From NCBI RefSeq assembly GCF_031582965.1, contig NZ_CP134049.1:2914001-2978000 (forward strand): a stretch of DNA of 64,000 nucleotides, read 5' to 3'. Position 1 is the first letter of the stretch. Each line of letters begins with the position of its first letter. The stretch comes from Bacillus sp. NEB1478. GTDB taxonomy: Bacteria; Bacillota; Bacilli; Bacillales; Fictibacillaceae. Below the pieces are notes generated by a model, which had not been told where the DNA came from, did no database searches, and was given only the letters and a program-made list of their open reading frames with translations. The position numbers and the translations under genes were made by a program. Below are positions 14,747 through 25,625 of this stretch, piece by piece.

Positions 14747-15679
14747 TTATTTCTCTACAGTTACGACAGTTCCTTTTCTTAACATGTTCTTTCTGTTTAG
14801 CAGTTCACGCAGTGTTTCCCAGTTTACTAGTAAAGATCCGATTAAAATGGTAATTACACCAACTCCGGTCCACCACGAGAAGTATTCGTTGTAAAAAGAG
14901 ACACCAATTACAACCGCTATCAATGGTGATATATAAAGCCACGTTGACGGAAAAACAGGATTCGTACGCGCCACCAGCCAATAGTATAGACTGTGCCCGA
15001 GTATCGACCCAAAAAAGATGAGATAGACCAGCGAACCGATAGCAGCAGCATTTTGAAATGCTTCAAGATGGATGTTTTCAGTAAACACCGATAATAAAAT
15101 CATAAGCAGTCCGCCGTAAATCATTTGGGCTGCATTCAATGCAAAAGGAGTTGTGGAGTGAAATTTACTGCTCACCTGCTTTCCGAAGATTGTGCCATAA
15201 GCAAAAAACATCTCACCTACAATCACCGCCAAACAGCCGGCTGCCCATTTTATATTGATTTCTGATGAGAGACCCGGCAGGACAAGAAAGGCAACACCTG
15301 ACAGCCCTATTATGCAGCCGATTACCGCACTTCTGCTCCCCTTCTTTTTGTAAAAAACGGTTTGCATCGCAAGTATCATCATTGGACCCGTGGCCGACAA
15401 AACGGCTGCAATACCTGATGTTACATATTGTTCTGCCCAATACAGTGTAGAAAACGTACCAAACAAGCAGACCCCCATAATTATCATTTCTTTATGAAGC
15501 AAGAGGCGGAGATGTACTCGTTTCTTCACACATAAGAATACGAATAGAATGACTCCTGCCAAAAAAAATCGGATCCCCGCAGAAAAGAAAGCCGGCAAAC
15601 CCTCATCCACCCCGATTTTTATACTTAGGAAGGTTGTTCCAAAAATGAGACACATCACAACATAATTAAAAAAGACCAC
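14747..15679 (-). CDS. EamA/DMT family transporter
   Basis: From the GTG at 15679, six bases after AAAGGAGGAG, the protein is 310 aa, the normal EamA length; a longer frame upstream to 15850 would invade the divergent regulator gene and is rejected. Ten membrane helices in two EamA repeats are visible, with GTTFLSIKIGVDEGLPAFFSAGIRF opening repeat one and GSILGHSLYYWLVARTNPVFPS in repeat two. DMT proteins export amino acids, metabolites or drugs. It is divergent from a MocR regulator and shares a short promoter region with paired repeats, so it is very probably that regulator's target; PLP-linked amines or amino acids are plausible cargo (inference). Confidence 0.87.
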   Translation of the reverse strand: MVFFNYVVMCLIFGTTFLSIKIGVDEGLPAFFSAGIRFFLAGVILFVFLCVKKRVHLRLLLHKEMIIMGVCLFGTFSTLYWAEQYVTSGIAAVLSATGPMMILAMQTVFYKKKGSRSAVIGCIIGLSGVAFLVLPGLSSEINIKWAAGCLAVIVGEMFFAYGTIFGKQVSSKFHSTTPFALNAAQMIYGGLLMILLSVFTENIHLEAFQNAAAIGSLVYLIFFGSILGHSLYYWLVARTNPVFPSTWLYISPLIAVVIGVSFYNEYFSWWTGVGVITILIGSLLVNWETLRELLNRKNMLRKGTVVTVEK

Positions 15680-15716
15680 GATTGACTCCTCCTTTTCTCC
15701 ATCATAAATGCATGAG

Positions 15717-15747
15717 AACAGAACAGTTGGAACTAAACAGAACAGTT
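15717..15747. promoter_or_regulatory. Direct-repeat operator between EamA transporter and MocR gene
   Basis: AACAGAACAGTT occurs at 15717-15728 and again at 15736-15747, two exact 12-bp copies 19 bp apart in the divergent promoter region. MocR/GabR-type regulators are known to bind direct repeats, so this is the likely binding site of the adjacent regulator. Confidence 0.65.
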
Positions 15748-15792
15748 TCACTTGGAACATGATAAAATCAAAACTAGAACGGAGGAGTCGAG

Positions 15793-17199
15793 ATGAGTAA
15801 ATCCCTTTCCAATAAAGATTATTTATTTCAACAAGTTTATGATTATACACGAAATAAAATTGAACGGAATGAATGGAGAGAACATGATAAACTCCCTTCC
15901 ATACGAAAGCTTTCTATCGAATTAAATGTTCACCGGCTAACCGTATTTAAAGCATATCAATTATTAAAACAGCACAATCTCGTCTATGTAAAAGATAAAT
16001 CCGGCTATTATGTCCATTCCCATACTTCCAGCCATCTTCAAAATCCGGATCACCCAATCGTTCATGCTTATGTTCAGAAAAACTATCTGTCCGAGATCCA
16101 TCAAACACCAGTTAACTATGATTTTTCACATGCAGTAATCGATCCAAATTTGTTACCGAACCAATTTCTATCTGAATATGTAAAGAAAGTATTTGATCTA
16201 TACCCAAAGGTTCTTTCTACGTATTCTACGGTTCAAGGTGATCAGGAGCTTAGGGAAACACTAGCAAACTATTTCACCCACCAATATAAAATGCACCTTT
16301 CAGCTAATGATCTATTAATTACTTCTGGTTCTCAGCAAGCGCTTCACATCATCGCTCAAACATTCATTAAACCTAGAGATGTCATATTATTTGAGCGGCC
16401 TAGCTACAGTGCGGCCATTGATGTTTTTAAAAATCAGGGAGCACGAATTGTCACGGCAGACATTACAGAAAGAGGGTATGATTTAGATCAGATTGAAGCG
16501 CTTATGAAGGAATTCAAGCCCCGTTTGTTCTATCTTAATCCTACCTTTCATAATCCGACTGGATTTTGTATCTCATCGGCACAAAGAAAAAGATTAGTAG
16601 AACTGGCTGAAAAATATCGCTGCCTTCTAATAGAAGACGATCCATATCATGATATTCATTTTGGACATCCAGCACCTTCACCCTTATTTACGTATGACAC
16701 AGCTGGAACCGTAATCTATGTTCGCAGTTTCTGTAAATACATTTCTCCTGGGCTAAGGATAGCAGCAATGGTCTTCCCTTCACCATTAAGGAACACACTG
16801 ATTACATCAAAATCACTGATTGATAACGGTTCACCTCTTTTGAACCAAAAGATTTTTCTGCATTACTTCTCCTCTCTTCGTATGCAGCAGCACCTTAAAA
16901 AGATTCAGATCGCACTGCAAATTCGAAAAGAGATTATGGAGGAGATACTAGCTGAAACTGGCTGGAAATGGATCAGCCCAAAAGGCGGATTGAACTTATG
17001 GGTTCAGCTTCCTGAAGGAATTTCCACAGAAAAATTATTAGCAAAAAGCATTGAGCATTCCATTTCATTTGTTCCTGGTGAGTTTTGTGATCCGTTAAAA
17101 CAACCTTCTTCTTTTATTCGATTAAGTTACTCTTATGCTAATGAAAAACAGATTCGTGAAGGAATGGAACGATTTATTTCTTTGACTGAATCCATGTAA
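15793..17199 (+). CDS. MocR-family transcriptional regulator (GntR HTH plus aminotransferase domain)
   Basis: The 468-aa protein joins a GntR winged helix (about residues 10-75: LPSIRKLSIELNVHRLTVFKAYQLLKQ) to a class I aminotransferase fold (about 110-460). The PLP lysine is K315 in RSFCKYISPGLR, and NPTFHNPTGF and EDDPYHD match the PLP site. MocR proteins use PLP and an amine or amino acid as effector and act as activators or repressors of a divergent gene, here the EamA transporter 113 bp away. Related to PdxR and GabR, but no pdx or gab genes are nearby, so the effector is unknown. GGAGGAG precedes the ATG. Confidence 0.92.
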   Translation: MSKSLSNKDYLFQQVYDYTRNKIERNEWREHDKLPSIRKLSIELNVHRLTVFKAYQLLKQHNLVYVKDKSGYYVHSHTSSHLQNPDHPIVHAYVQKNYLSEIHQTPVNYDFSHAVIDPNLLPNQFLSEYVKKVFDLYPKVLSTYSTVQGDQELRETLANYFTHQYKMHLSANDLLITSGSQQALHIIAQTFIKPRDVILFERPSYSAAIDVFKNQGARIVTADITERGYDLDQIEALMKEFKPRLFYLNPTFHNPTGFCISSAQRKRLVELAEKYRCLLIEDDPYHDIHFGHPAPSPLFTYDTAGTVIYVRSFCKYISPGLRIAAMVFPSPLRNTLITSKSLIDNGSPLLNQKIFLHYFSSLRMQQHLKKIQIALQIRKEIMEEILAETGWKWISPKGGLNLWVQLPEGISTEKLLAKSIEHSISFVPGEFCDPLKQPSSFIRLSYSYANEKQIREGMERFISLTESM

Positions 17200-17258
17200 C
17201 AAGGATTCTTTTTTTCCCCGTAGAATGTTTTTTAAAAGGTAAAGGAGGAGAATGATAA

Positions 17259-17714
17259 ATGACAATAAAAAGAAGGTTGCTGCTTGCCGCTATTCTTTTA
17301 ATCAGTTTTACAACTGCTTTATCATTCTTCTCTAGAGACTCTGATCAAATAGAAACCATGGTTCAGCCTAAAAATCAAAAAGTTAAGGACGTTACGGTTT
17401 TTAATGGAGAAAACGATTTTTGGGAAGCTGATTTTTCTGTTGCGAAAAATGCTGTCAATCAGCTTTCTTTAAAACATAAAACTGCTGACGGAAATCTCCC
17501 TTCTTCTCTTACTTTTACATTAAGCACGGCTTATGATAAAGACGGTAAACAGAAGATGATAGGAACATACACATTTACCTTTAATGATTTCCCGGATAAA
17601 TTAAGCCTCTCATTCGACCGCGAGAAACTTCTGCAGCCTGGTGAGAAAAAGCTTCTGCTCAAAATAACAGGAAAAGATCATTATCAATTCTTCAATCTGT
17701 ATTTGGACCAATAA
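17259..17714 (+). CDS. Membrane-anchored extracytoplasmic protein of unknown function
   Basis: The 151-aa product has a basic start and one membrane segment (about residues 6-23), then a beta-rich, lysine- and threonine-rich exported domain without cysteines. No lipobox is present, so it is an uncleaved anchor or a signal peptide. AAAGGAGGAG lies 10 bases before the ATG. It follows the MocR gene by 59 bp on the same strand and could be cotranscribed. I do not recognise a family. Confidence 0.6.
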   Translation: MTIKRRLLLAAILLISFTTALSFFSRDSDQIETMVQPKNQKVKDVTVFNGENDFWEADFSVAKNAVNQLSLKHKTADGNLPSSLTFTLSTAYDKDGKQKMIGTYTFTFNDFPDKLSLSFDREKLLQPGEKKLLLKITGKDHYQFFNLYLDQ

Positions 17715-17832
17715 AGAGGCTATGCTGATTCTAGCCGTAGTATCGCACCTTGAACTCCAAACAACTTGTCAATGAAGGCTTTTTACAAAATGGTCTAAAT
17801 ACAGGCAATTTTTTAGAAATGGGACAAGCAAA

Positions 17833-17862
17833 AACACCGAATAAAAAATCGGTGTTTTTCAT
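17833..17862. terminator. Bidirectional terminator
   Basis: AACACCGA (17833-17840) and TCGGTGTT (17849-17856) form a perfect stem with an A-rich loop and T runs on both sides, between the convergent 151-aa gene and the SHOCT-like operon, whose last stop codon it adjoins. Confidence 0.85.
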
Positions 17863-18140
17863 AATCGGATTTTGACTTCTGTACCGTCCTGCGCCCTTAC
17901 ATTGACCAGTTCGAATCCCTTATGATTTTTCAGTTCACGGATAATCTTTTTCAGTACTTTTTTATCTATAGATGGAATGGTAAATGAAATGTTTTTCTGA
18001 TCCAGATGAGGTTTTGACCATTTGTTTGCATGCCTGATCAATAATTTGGAGGTTAGAATTGAAACACCTATGTTTAACAAGATATAAGGAACAGGAATAG
18101 TAAACTTCGCTCCTTTTGTTTTTACATTCACACTTAACAT
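17859..18140 (-). CDS. Small protein of the DUF2089 operon
   Basis: The 93-aa product is third in a leftward operon. The middle (FTIPVPYILLNIGVSILTSKLLI) is hydrophobic enough for one amphipathic or membrane segment; the C-terminal half (ELKNHKGFELVNVRAQDGTEVKIRL) resembles the last third of the neighbouring 136-aa protein (VKSANGDTVSIVIE), suggesting an old duplication of that domain. Function unknown. It starts 9 bp after the neighbouring gene's stop. Confidence 0.65.
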   Translation of the reverse strand: MLSVNVKTKGAKFTIPVPYILLNIGVSILTSKLLIRHANKWSKPHLDQKNISFTIPSIDKKVLKKIIRELKNHKGFELVNVRAQDGTEVKIRL

Positions 18141-18149
18141 AGCTGGTTC

Positions 18150-18560
18150 CTATTCGATAACGATTGAAACGGTATCACCGTTCGCAGATTTCACATCAAC
18201 AATCGGTCCATCCAATTCGTTTTCGATTGCCTCCAAAATGAGATCGATATTAATGTCTTTTACATATTGTTCGGATTGGGGGATCTTAGAAGCAATGCTG
18301 TGACCCGCCGCTAAAACAACTTTTACTAATTTAATCGGCAAATTCACATTTACATTATCTTTTTCAGCAGAAACCACACGAATCTTTAAGATTTTATCGA
18401 GATAGCTGGATGGTCTTGCCGGTGCATAACTGGAGGAATTTCTAACCGCTGTTTCTCCATTTTCTTTATCCTTTAATACTTGAATCAGCTCTGTACCCTT
18501 TTCTGCATCAATCTTGCCTTCTTGAACCATGGTCAGTACTTTTTCGATCTCGGTTTTCAT
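18150..18560 (-). CDS. SHOCT-like domain protein
   Basis: A 136-aa protein with an N-terminal short helical motif (IEKVLTMVQEGKIDAEKGTELIQVLKD, residues 4-31) of the SHOCT-like type found in oligomerising proteins next to DUF2089 regulators, a Ser/Pro linker, then a beta-alpha domain (KILKIRVVSAEKDNVNVNLPIKLVKVVLAAG). In bacilli such genes follow DUF2089 regulators and are thought to act in membrane or envelope stress sensing; I treat that as inference. It lies 12 bp downstream of the DUF2089 gene. Confidence 0.75.
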   Translation of the reverse strand: MKTEIEKVLTMVQEGKIDAEKGTELIQVLKDKENGETAVRNSSSYAPARPSSYLDKILKIRVVSAEKDNVNVNLPIKLVKVVLAAGHSIASKIPQSEQYVKDINIDLILEAIENELDGPIVDVKSANGDTVSIVIE

Positions 18561-18572
18561 TAAACATTCCTC

Positions 18573-18938
18573 CTATTCGTCTTTTAACATTTTCAGGGCT
18601 TCATCAGCGGTAATCTCACCGCGCTCGAGCATCACGACGATTTTTTTCTCATCAACTTCATTTTTCTTTTTCTGTTCATATCCTAATGAAGATGCGATTT
18701 CATTCAGCTTTCCTCTTACAGTTGGGTAAGAGATGCCGAGTTCCTTTTCTACTTCCTTGATGTTTCCTCTGCAAACGAGAAAGACTTCCACAAAATGAAG
18801 CTGTTCTTTTGATAATGAGGCAAACTTAGATAATTCAAATTCATTCTCAATAGTTGTATGACAATCTGTGCAATGCAGTTTCGTAATCTTTAGTGTTTTG
18901 CTGCATACAGGACAATTTGTAAGTAATGGATGAGCCAT
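18573..18938 (-). CDS. DUF2089 family regulator (zinc ribbon plus HTH)
   Basis: The 121-aa protein starts with a zinc ribbon (CPVCSKTLKITKLHCTDC, residues 9-26), followed by a helix-turn-helix (SLSKEQLHFVEVFLVCRGNIKEVEKELGISYPTVRGKLNEI) and a short C-terminal helical motif (VVMLERGEITADEALKML) like that of its downstream neighbour. That is the DUF2089 architecture, a family of small DNA-binding regulators in Firmicutes. First gene of a three-gene operon and probably autoregulatory; the region upstream is very AT-rich with palindromic patches. Confidence 0.85.
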   Translation of the reverse strand: MAHPLLTNCPVCSKTLKITKLHCTDCHTTIENEFELSKFASLSKEQLHFVEVFLVCRGNIKEVEKELGISYPTVRGKLNEIASSLGYEQKKKNEVDEKKIVVMLERGEITADEALKMLKDE

Positions 18939-19375
18939 ATCCGACTCCTTTCTTTGAATTAATTAGATTATATTCAATAAAATTAAAAAAGTAAACAATA
19001 AAATTAAATAATTTTAATTTATGAATTAATAATATTAAAGTAGATGTAAACCATATTAATTTTATTAATTGAGAAATTAATATCATTAAGCCTATATAAA
19101 GAAAACTTGGCTGACGCCAAGCTTTTCCGAATGCCATGCAAATAAGTTATATCTTTTTTAAAATTCTAAAAACGACTTCTGGATGAGTCTAACGGTAATA
19201 TATACTCAAATTGTTTTAACTAAAGTTGCTATACATAGGTTCAAGCGATCTTCTAATGTCTCTAAAAGAATTCTAAAAACAAACTTTCAAAAATAATAAA
19301 ATTTTCCTCTTTCCTTTTTATGACTTTACCCGTTATGTTTATAGAAGAGAAAAACATCGGATGGAGTTGTGTAAC
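18939..19375. other. Gene-free AT-rich interval
   Basis: No gene is supported here. Bases 18958-19090 are extremely AT-rich with overlapping TTAATTAA-like palindromes such as AAATTAAATAATTTTAATTT, a likely regulatory zone for the DUF2089 operon. CTTGGC-tgac-GCCAAG (19106-19120) is a short hairpin. ATTCTAAAAAC occurs near 19163 and again near 19270. The rest should hold the promoter of the CyuA-like gene. Confidence 0.5.
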
Positions 19376-20650
19376 ATGGAGAGAATATTCAGCCTGCTAG
19401 AAAAAGAACTCGTTGTCGCATTAGGTTGTACAGAACCTGTTGCAATAGCTTTAGCAGCAGCTACGGCTAGTGAGTTTGTTAAAGACGAAATAACTCATAT
19501 CTCCGTATCAGCAAGCGGAAATGTTATAAAGAATGCCTTATCTGTTGGAATTCCAGGGATGAGTTATACCGGGATCGATTTCTCCGCTGCCTTAGGGGCC
19601 ATTGCCGGTGACCCTTCAAAAAAGCTCCTAGTATTGGAAGGCGTTACAAAGTCTGATGAGGAAGCAGCTATTCGATTGGTGCGTGAAGGTAATGTCACTG
19701 TCCAAAATGCTGACACACCCGAAAAGTTGTATATCGAGGTCGTTTTAACATCCAGAAACGACACTGCGAAAGTGATCATTTCAGGTGAACATACAAATGT
19801 CAGCTTCATCTCATTTAACGATACGGTCATTGTAGACCAATCAGATTTGAAAAAATCTAGTCATATAAAAACTGATAAATTCCCTGAATTGACTGTGGAA
19901 GATCTGTATACGTTTATCAATGAAGTCCCTATCAAAAGATTAGCTCTTGTAAAGAAAAGCGTTGAACTGAATCGAGCGATTTGTGAAGAAGGACTTTCAA
20001 ACGATTACGGATTAAAAGTAGGGAAAACACTTTATGAACAAACGCAAAAAGGACTTCTTTCCAATGATCTTGCAACGTACTCCATGGCCTTGTCTGCCGC
20101 TGGTTCAGATGCACGTATGGCGGGTTCAACGATGCCGGTCATGGCAAACTCCGGCAGCGGCAATCAGGGGATCGCGGTAACGATGCCCGTCGTCGCTGCT
20201 GCTGAAAAGATGAGTGTTGATGAAGATAAAATGCTTAGAGCTGTAACGCTGAGTCATCTATTATCCATCTACATGAAATCAAAGTTCGGCCGATTGTCTG
20301 CTCTTTGCGGGGTAACGGTAGCTGGTGCTAGTGCTTCGGCTGCGATCACTTACTTATTAACGGACGATCTTCCTAATATAAAAGCAGCGATTCAAAACAC
20401 GTTAGGAAATGTGAGCGGTATGGTGTGTGACGGAGCAAAAGCAGGCTGTGCGATGAAAGTGGCGACTTGTTCAAGTGCTGCTGTCCAATCAGCACTTCTC
20501 GCTTCACAAGGGTTGTGCATTCCTTCAACGAACGGCTTTATTGAAGAAGATGTAGAGAAGACAATTGAGAACTTTTGCCGATTAGGAAACGAAACATCAG
20601 GAACGACTGATTCTGTTTTACTGGATATGATGGTGAATAAGAACAAATGA
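19376..20650 (+). CDS. L-cysteine desulfidase / serine-dehydratase-alpha-like protein (CyuA/YhaM family)
   Basis: The protein (424 aa from ATG 19376, nine bases after GGAG; an ATG five codons upstream is less likely) belongs to the UPF0597/CyuA family. Visible marks are ALGCTEPVAIALAAA near the start, GSGNQGIAVTMPV, and the iron-sulfur cysteine cluster CDGAKAGCAMKVATC near residues 350-365. The family degrades L-cysteine to pyruvate, ammonia and sulfide with a labile 4Fe-4S cluster, and is related to iron-sulfur serine dehydratase. Cytoplasmic, monocistronic, ended by its own terminator. Whether it prefers cysteine or serine cannot be told from sequence. Confidence 0.88.
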   Translation: MERIFSLLEKELVVALGCTEPVAIALAAATASEFVKDEITHISVSASGNVIKNALSVGIPGMSYTGIDFSAALGAIAGDPSKKLLVLEGVTKSDEEAAIRLVREGNVTVQNADTPEKLYIEVVLTSRNDTAKVIISGEHTNVSFISFNDTVIVDQSDLKKSSHIKTDKFPELTVEDLYTFINEVPIKRLALVKKSVELNRAICEEGLSNDYGLKVGKTLYEQTQKGLLSNDLATYSMALSAAGSDARMAGSTMPVMANSGSGNQGIAVTMPVVAAAEKMSVDEDKMLRAVTLSHLLSIYMKSKFGRLSALCGVTVAGASASAAITYLLTDDLPNIKAAIQNTLGNVSGMVCDGAKAGCAMKVATCSSAAVQSALLASQGLCIPSTNGFIEEDVEKTIENFCRLGNETSGTTDSVLLDMMVNKNK

Positions 20651-20656
20651 TAAAGC

Positions 20657-20695
20657 TGACTCAAAGGTATGTTTACTTTTGAGTCATGTTTTTTA
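20657..20695 (+). terminator. Terminator of the CyuA-like gene
   Basis: TGACTCAAA (20657-20665) pairs with TTTGAGTCA (20678-20686), followed by TGTTTTTTAT, 7 bp after the stop codon. Confidence 0.87.
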
Positions 20696-20760
20696 TACCT
20701 CATGGTGCAGTGTTTGGGATTGTCGAACCTTGTCAGTTCGGGAGTATATTATAAAATTCC

Positions 20761-20917
20761 GTTGGATTAATGCTCATTCTCGTTGGAATATTGCTCTATC
20801 TCGTTGGAATATTGCTCTATCCCGTTGGAATATTGCTCTATCTCGTTGGATTATTGCTCAATCCTGTTGGAATATTGCTCGATTCCATTGGATTATTGCT
20901 CAATCCTGTTGGATTTT
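20761..20917. repeat. Exact-period 21-bp tandem repeat (GTTGGAATATTGCTC type), 7.5 copies
   Basis: Seven full units begin at 20761, 20782, 20803, 20824, 20845, 20866 and 20887, with a partial eighth at 20908. Two units are identical; others differ by 1-6 bases. The array lies between convergent genes, after one terminator and before another. Because 21 is a multiple of 3 it creates a repetitive open frame (RWNIALS...), which lacks a ribosome site and is not treated as coding. Confidence 0.93.
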
Positions 20918-20958
20918 CACCTTTTAAGTAATTTATAGTTAAGGAAAGACACATAAAA

Positions 20959-20999
20959 AAGACCAAAAAGGATTTTTGATATCCTTTTTGGTCTTCTTT

Positions 21000-21000
<1 letters not shown>
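20959..21000 (-). terminator. Terminator of the TetR-MFS operon
   Basis: AAGACCAAAAAGGAT (20959-20973) pairs perfectly with ATCCTTTTTGGTCTT (20981-20995), a 15-bp stem ending at the MFS stop codon; A/T runs flank both sides. Confidence 0.9.
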
Positions 21001-23509
<2,509 letters not shown>

Positions 23510-23524
23510 TCTCTCAACTCCTAC

Positions 23525-23582
23525 TGACCAGACAGTCACACTTAACATAAAGCATTATAATACATAAATGACCGGTCAGTCA
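23525..23582 (-). promoter_or_regulatory. Promoter and two TetR-type operators of the TetR-MFS operon
   Basis: Leftward, TTGACT and TATAAT stand 18 bp apart (about 23576-23581 and 23552-23557). TGACCGGTCAGTCA (23569-23582) overlaps the -35 and spacer, with a perfect TGACCGGTCA palindrome; a second copy, TGACCAGACAGTCA (23525-23538), lies just before the ribosome site. Binding at both would block initiation. Confidence 0.8.
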
Positions 23583-23696
23583 AAAGATTTTTTTCGTTAA
23601 TTTTAGATTGCATTTTGTAATCGCTTCCTCATACTATGTGTTAAAATTATCCATGTGAAATCATTTTAAAAAGATTGTTCGGAAGGGATAGTTTCT

Positions 23697-24497
23697 ATGG
23701 ATAATGCCAAAATACTCGGGGTGGGAAATACAGCTCAAGTGATTTTATACAATAAAAAGAAAGCCGCAAAAATCTTTCATGCACATGTCCCCTTTTCCGC
23801 CATAGAGTACGAATTCGAAATCAATAAGCGTATGTTGGAATCCGGTTTGCCTGTGCCAGCAGTTTATGAATTAAAAGAAATTGATGGAAAAACAGCTATT
23901 GTATATGAAAGGATTGCTGGTGATACGCTGATGAAATCTTTAATGGAAAACCCTTTGGATGCAACCCATGTGATAAAAGAGATGGCACGTCTGCATGTTA
24001 TGGTTCATAACAAACAATTACCTTCTCTTCCCTCACAAAAAGAGGTATTACAAAATAGAATTGAATGTGTGATTGAGCTGAGTAATCTGGAAAAAGACTA
24101 TATTTTGAGTAAATTAGATCAATTTTCTGATGGTAATTCCATTTGTCACGGTGACTTTCATTTTAATAATATTCTCGTTTCTGATGAGGGACTTGTTATT
24201 ATTGATTGGACAGATGCTGTTAAGGGTAATCGAATCGGGGATTTAGCTCGAACAACACTGCTGTTAAAGTTTGGCGGAATCGAAGAGAATTCTTCATTGT
24301 TACAATTACAATCTCAATATTTATTTCGAGAACAAATAGCTGATCAATATGTTAATTACTATCAGGAACGATTCCCCATCGATCATGAAGAATTTCAATC
24401 GTGGGTATTGCCAGTTGCAGCTGCCCGACTCAACGAAACGTTGCCACAGCATGAAAAGGAAAAGCTGTTAAGCATCGTCCGTTCTTACATAAAATAA
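23697..24497 (+). CDS. Aminoglycoside phosphotransferase (APH) family kinase
   Basis: The 266-aa protein has the APH/choline-kinase fold: a small N-lobe with KAAKIFH (ATP lysine), an EYEFEINKRMLESGLPVPAVYEL strand-helix, IVYERIAGDTL hinge, then the catalytic CHGDFHFNNILV (Brenner motif HGDxHxxN) and VIIDWTDA metal motif. The family phosphorylates aminoglycosides, homoserine, choline, sugars and other small molecules; specificity cannot be read here. It stands alone with its own promoter and a GGAAGGGA ribosome site, followed by a split membrane gene. Confidence 0.85.
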   Translation: MDNAKILGVGNTAQVILYNKKKAAKIFHAHVPFSAIEYEFEINKRMLESGLPVPAVYELKEIDGKTAIVYERIAGDTLMKSLMENPLDATHVIKEMARLHVMVHNKQLPSLPSQKEVLQNRIECVIELSNLEKDYILSKLDQFSDGNSICHGDFHFNNILVSDEGLVIIDWTDAVKGNRIGDLARTTLLLKFGGIEENSSLLQLQSQYLFREQIADQYVNYYQERFPIDHEEFQSWVLPVAAARLNETLPQHEKEKLLSIVRSYIK

Positions 24498-24521
24498 AAT
24501 CTTTGAAAGGGGGCTGACCGT

Positions 24522-24917
24522 GTGAAAACCTTAACTTCAATTGCAGTATCACTAATTAGCGGCGCCCTTTTCTTCTTTACAATTCCAGAGGGAAACATTC
24601 TTGAAATCGGTAATAGAGGGGTTCTATTCAGCTTAGTTTTCGGACTGTTTTTTTCTTCTCCTTTTATGCTTTTTTGCACATTGCCTGCATCTTTAATCAT
24701 TGAGTACATAGCGAATTAAAAAAATGTAATTTCTGCTTTTTTACGTTTCGCATTGTATATTTTCTTAACTGTGATAATCGTATCTGGATATCGCTACTCC
24801 CTTTTTTATTGGGCTGAGGATATCAGTGAATATGCGATCTTTGGTACTAGCATCATTTGTTCAATCGGATTTTGGCTCGGTTCTAATTTTTTTGAAAAGT
24901 ATAAGTGTCCAGAGTAA
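24522..24917 (+). pseudogene. Membrane protein gene interrupted by an in-frame TAA at 24717-24719
   Basis: GTG 24522 follows GAAAGGGGG and opens 65 codons (hydrophobic, about two membrane segments) ending EYIAN-stop. After TAA the same frame stays open for 65 more codons (KNVISAFLRFALYIFL..., ending FEKYKCPE) and again codes hydrophobic helices, with no second ribosome site near the break. The simplest reading is one 131-codon, four-helix membrane protein broken by a single stop, through mutation or a base-call error. Two separate small genes are less likely. The family is not recognised. Confidence 0.7.
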
Positions 24918-24944
24918 TTATCTATATTCATTGGAGGAATACAT

Positions 24945-25550
24945 ATGAACAACATTTTTATCGATCCACCGACTCTTTCTGATGACAGAATCGCACTTGT
25001 CCCGATGGATATGAAACATACAGAGGGATTGTTTAAAGTACAAAGCCCTTCTATATGGGATTTTATGATAAGCCGTTATGAAAACTTAGAAGCCATGGAA
25101 AACCTAGTCGAATCAGCTGTACGAACACGAGAAAATAAACAGGCGCTTCCGTTTGCAGTGACATTAAAAGAATCTGGAAAAGTAATTGGAACAACCCGAT
25201 TATATGATTTTAACTTCGATTTCAAATCGTGTGAAATTGGATTTACATGGTATGGGGCAGATTATCAGCGTACTTTTGTTAACACTACATGCAAACTGCT
25301 GCTGCTTGAGTACTGTTTTGAGACGCTGGACTTTAACCGTGTTCAATTCCAGACAGACGAGCGGAATATACGCTCGCAAACTGCAATTGAACGTTTAGGA
25401 GCAAGTAAAGAAGGGATATTAAGAAAACATAAAGTGCTTGCGGATGGCTATATAAGAAATTCGGTCATTTATTCCATTATTAATGACGAATGGCCAAAAG
25501 TTAAAGAAAACTTGAAGCAGAAACTGGTAAATTATGAGCTTCAGCCTTGA
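24945..25550 (+). CDS. GNAT family N-acetyltransferase (RimJ/RimL type)
   Basis: The 201-aa protein matches the RimJ/RimL branch: DDRIALVPMDMKHTEGLFKV at the start, KVIGTTRLYDFNFDFKSCEIGFTWYGADYQRTFVNTTCKLLLLEYCFE with the acetyl-CoA loop, and RNIRSQTAIERLGASKEGILRKH at the end, the pattern of ribosomal-protein or small-amine acetyltransferases. GGAGGAATAC precedes the ATG. It lies 27 bp downstream of the split membrane gene and is ended by a strong terminator. Substrate unknown. Confidence 0.87.
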   Translation: MNNIFIDPPTLSDDRIALVPMDMKHTEGLFKVQSPSIWDFMISRYENLEAMENLVESAVRTRENKQALPFAVTLKESGKVIGTTRLYDFNFDFKSCEIGFTWYGADYQRTFVNTTCKLLLLEYCFETLDFNRVQFQTDERNIRSQTAIERLGASKEGILRKHKVLADGYIRNSVIYSIINDEWPKVKENLKQKLVNYELQP

Positions 25551-25558
25551 TTTATAGC

Positions 25559-25607
25559 AGAAAACGAGGCTGCACACTGTTTGGTTGGCAGTCTCGTTTT
25601 CTTTTTA
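25559..25607 (+). terminator. Terminator after the RimJ/L-type acetyltransferase gene
   Basis: AGAAAACGAG (25559-25568) pairs with CTCGTTTTCT (25593-25602), extended by CTGC/GCAG inside, and is followed by TTTTTA. Confidence 0.88.
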
Positions 25608-25625
25608 GGCACTCTCATTGGATAA

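Noticed and set aside
15680..15850. 57-codon extension of the EamA transporter gene
   Set aside because: It would cover the divergent promoter and overlap the MocR gene; GTG 15679 with AAAGGAGGAG fits the usual protein length.
18847..19137. 96-aa leftward hydrophobic frame overlapping the DUF2089 gene start
   Set aside because: Made of AT-rich promoter sequence plus another frame of the DUF2089 gene; no ribosome site.
20679..20927. 82-aa open frame with RWNIALS repeats
   Set aside because: It is created by the 21-bp tandem array, has no ribosome site and starts inside the preceding terminator.
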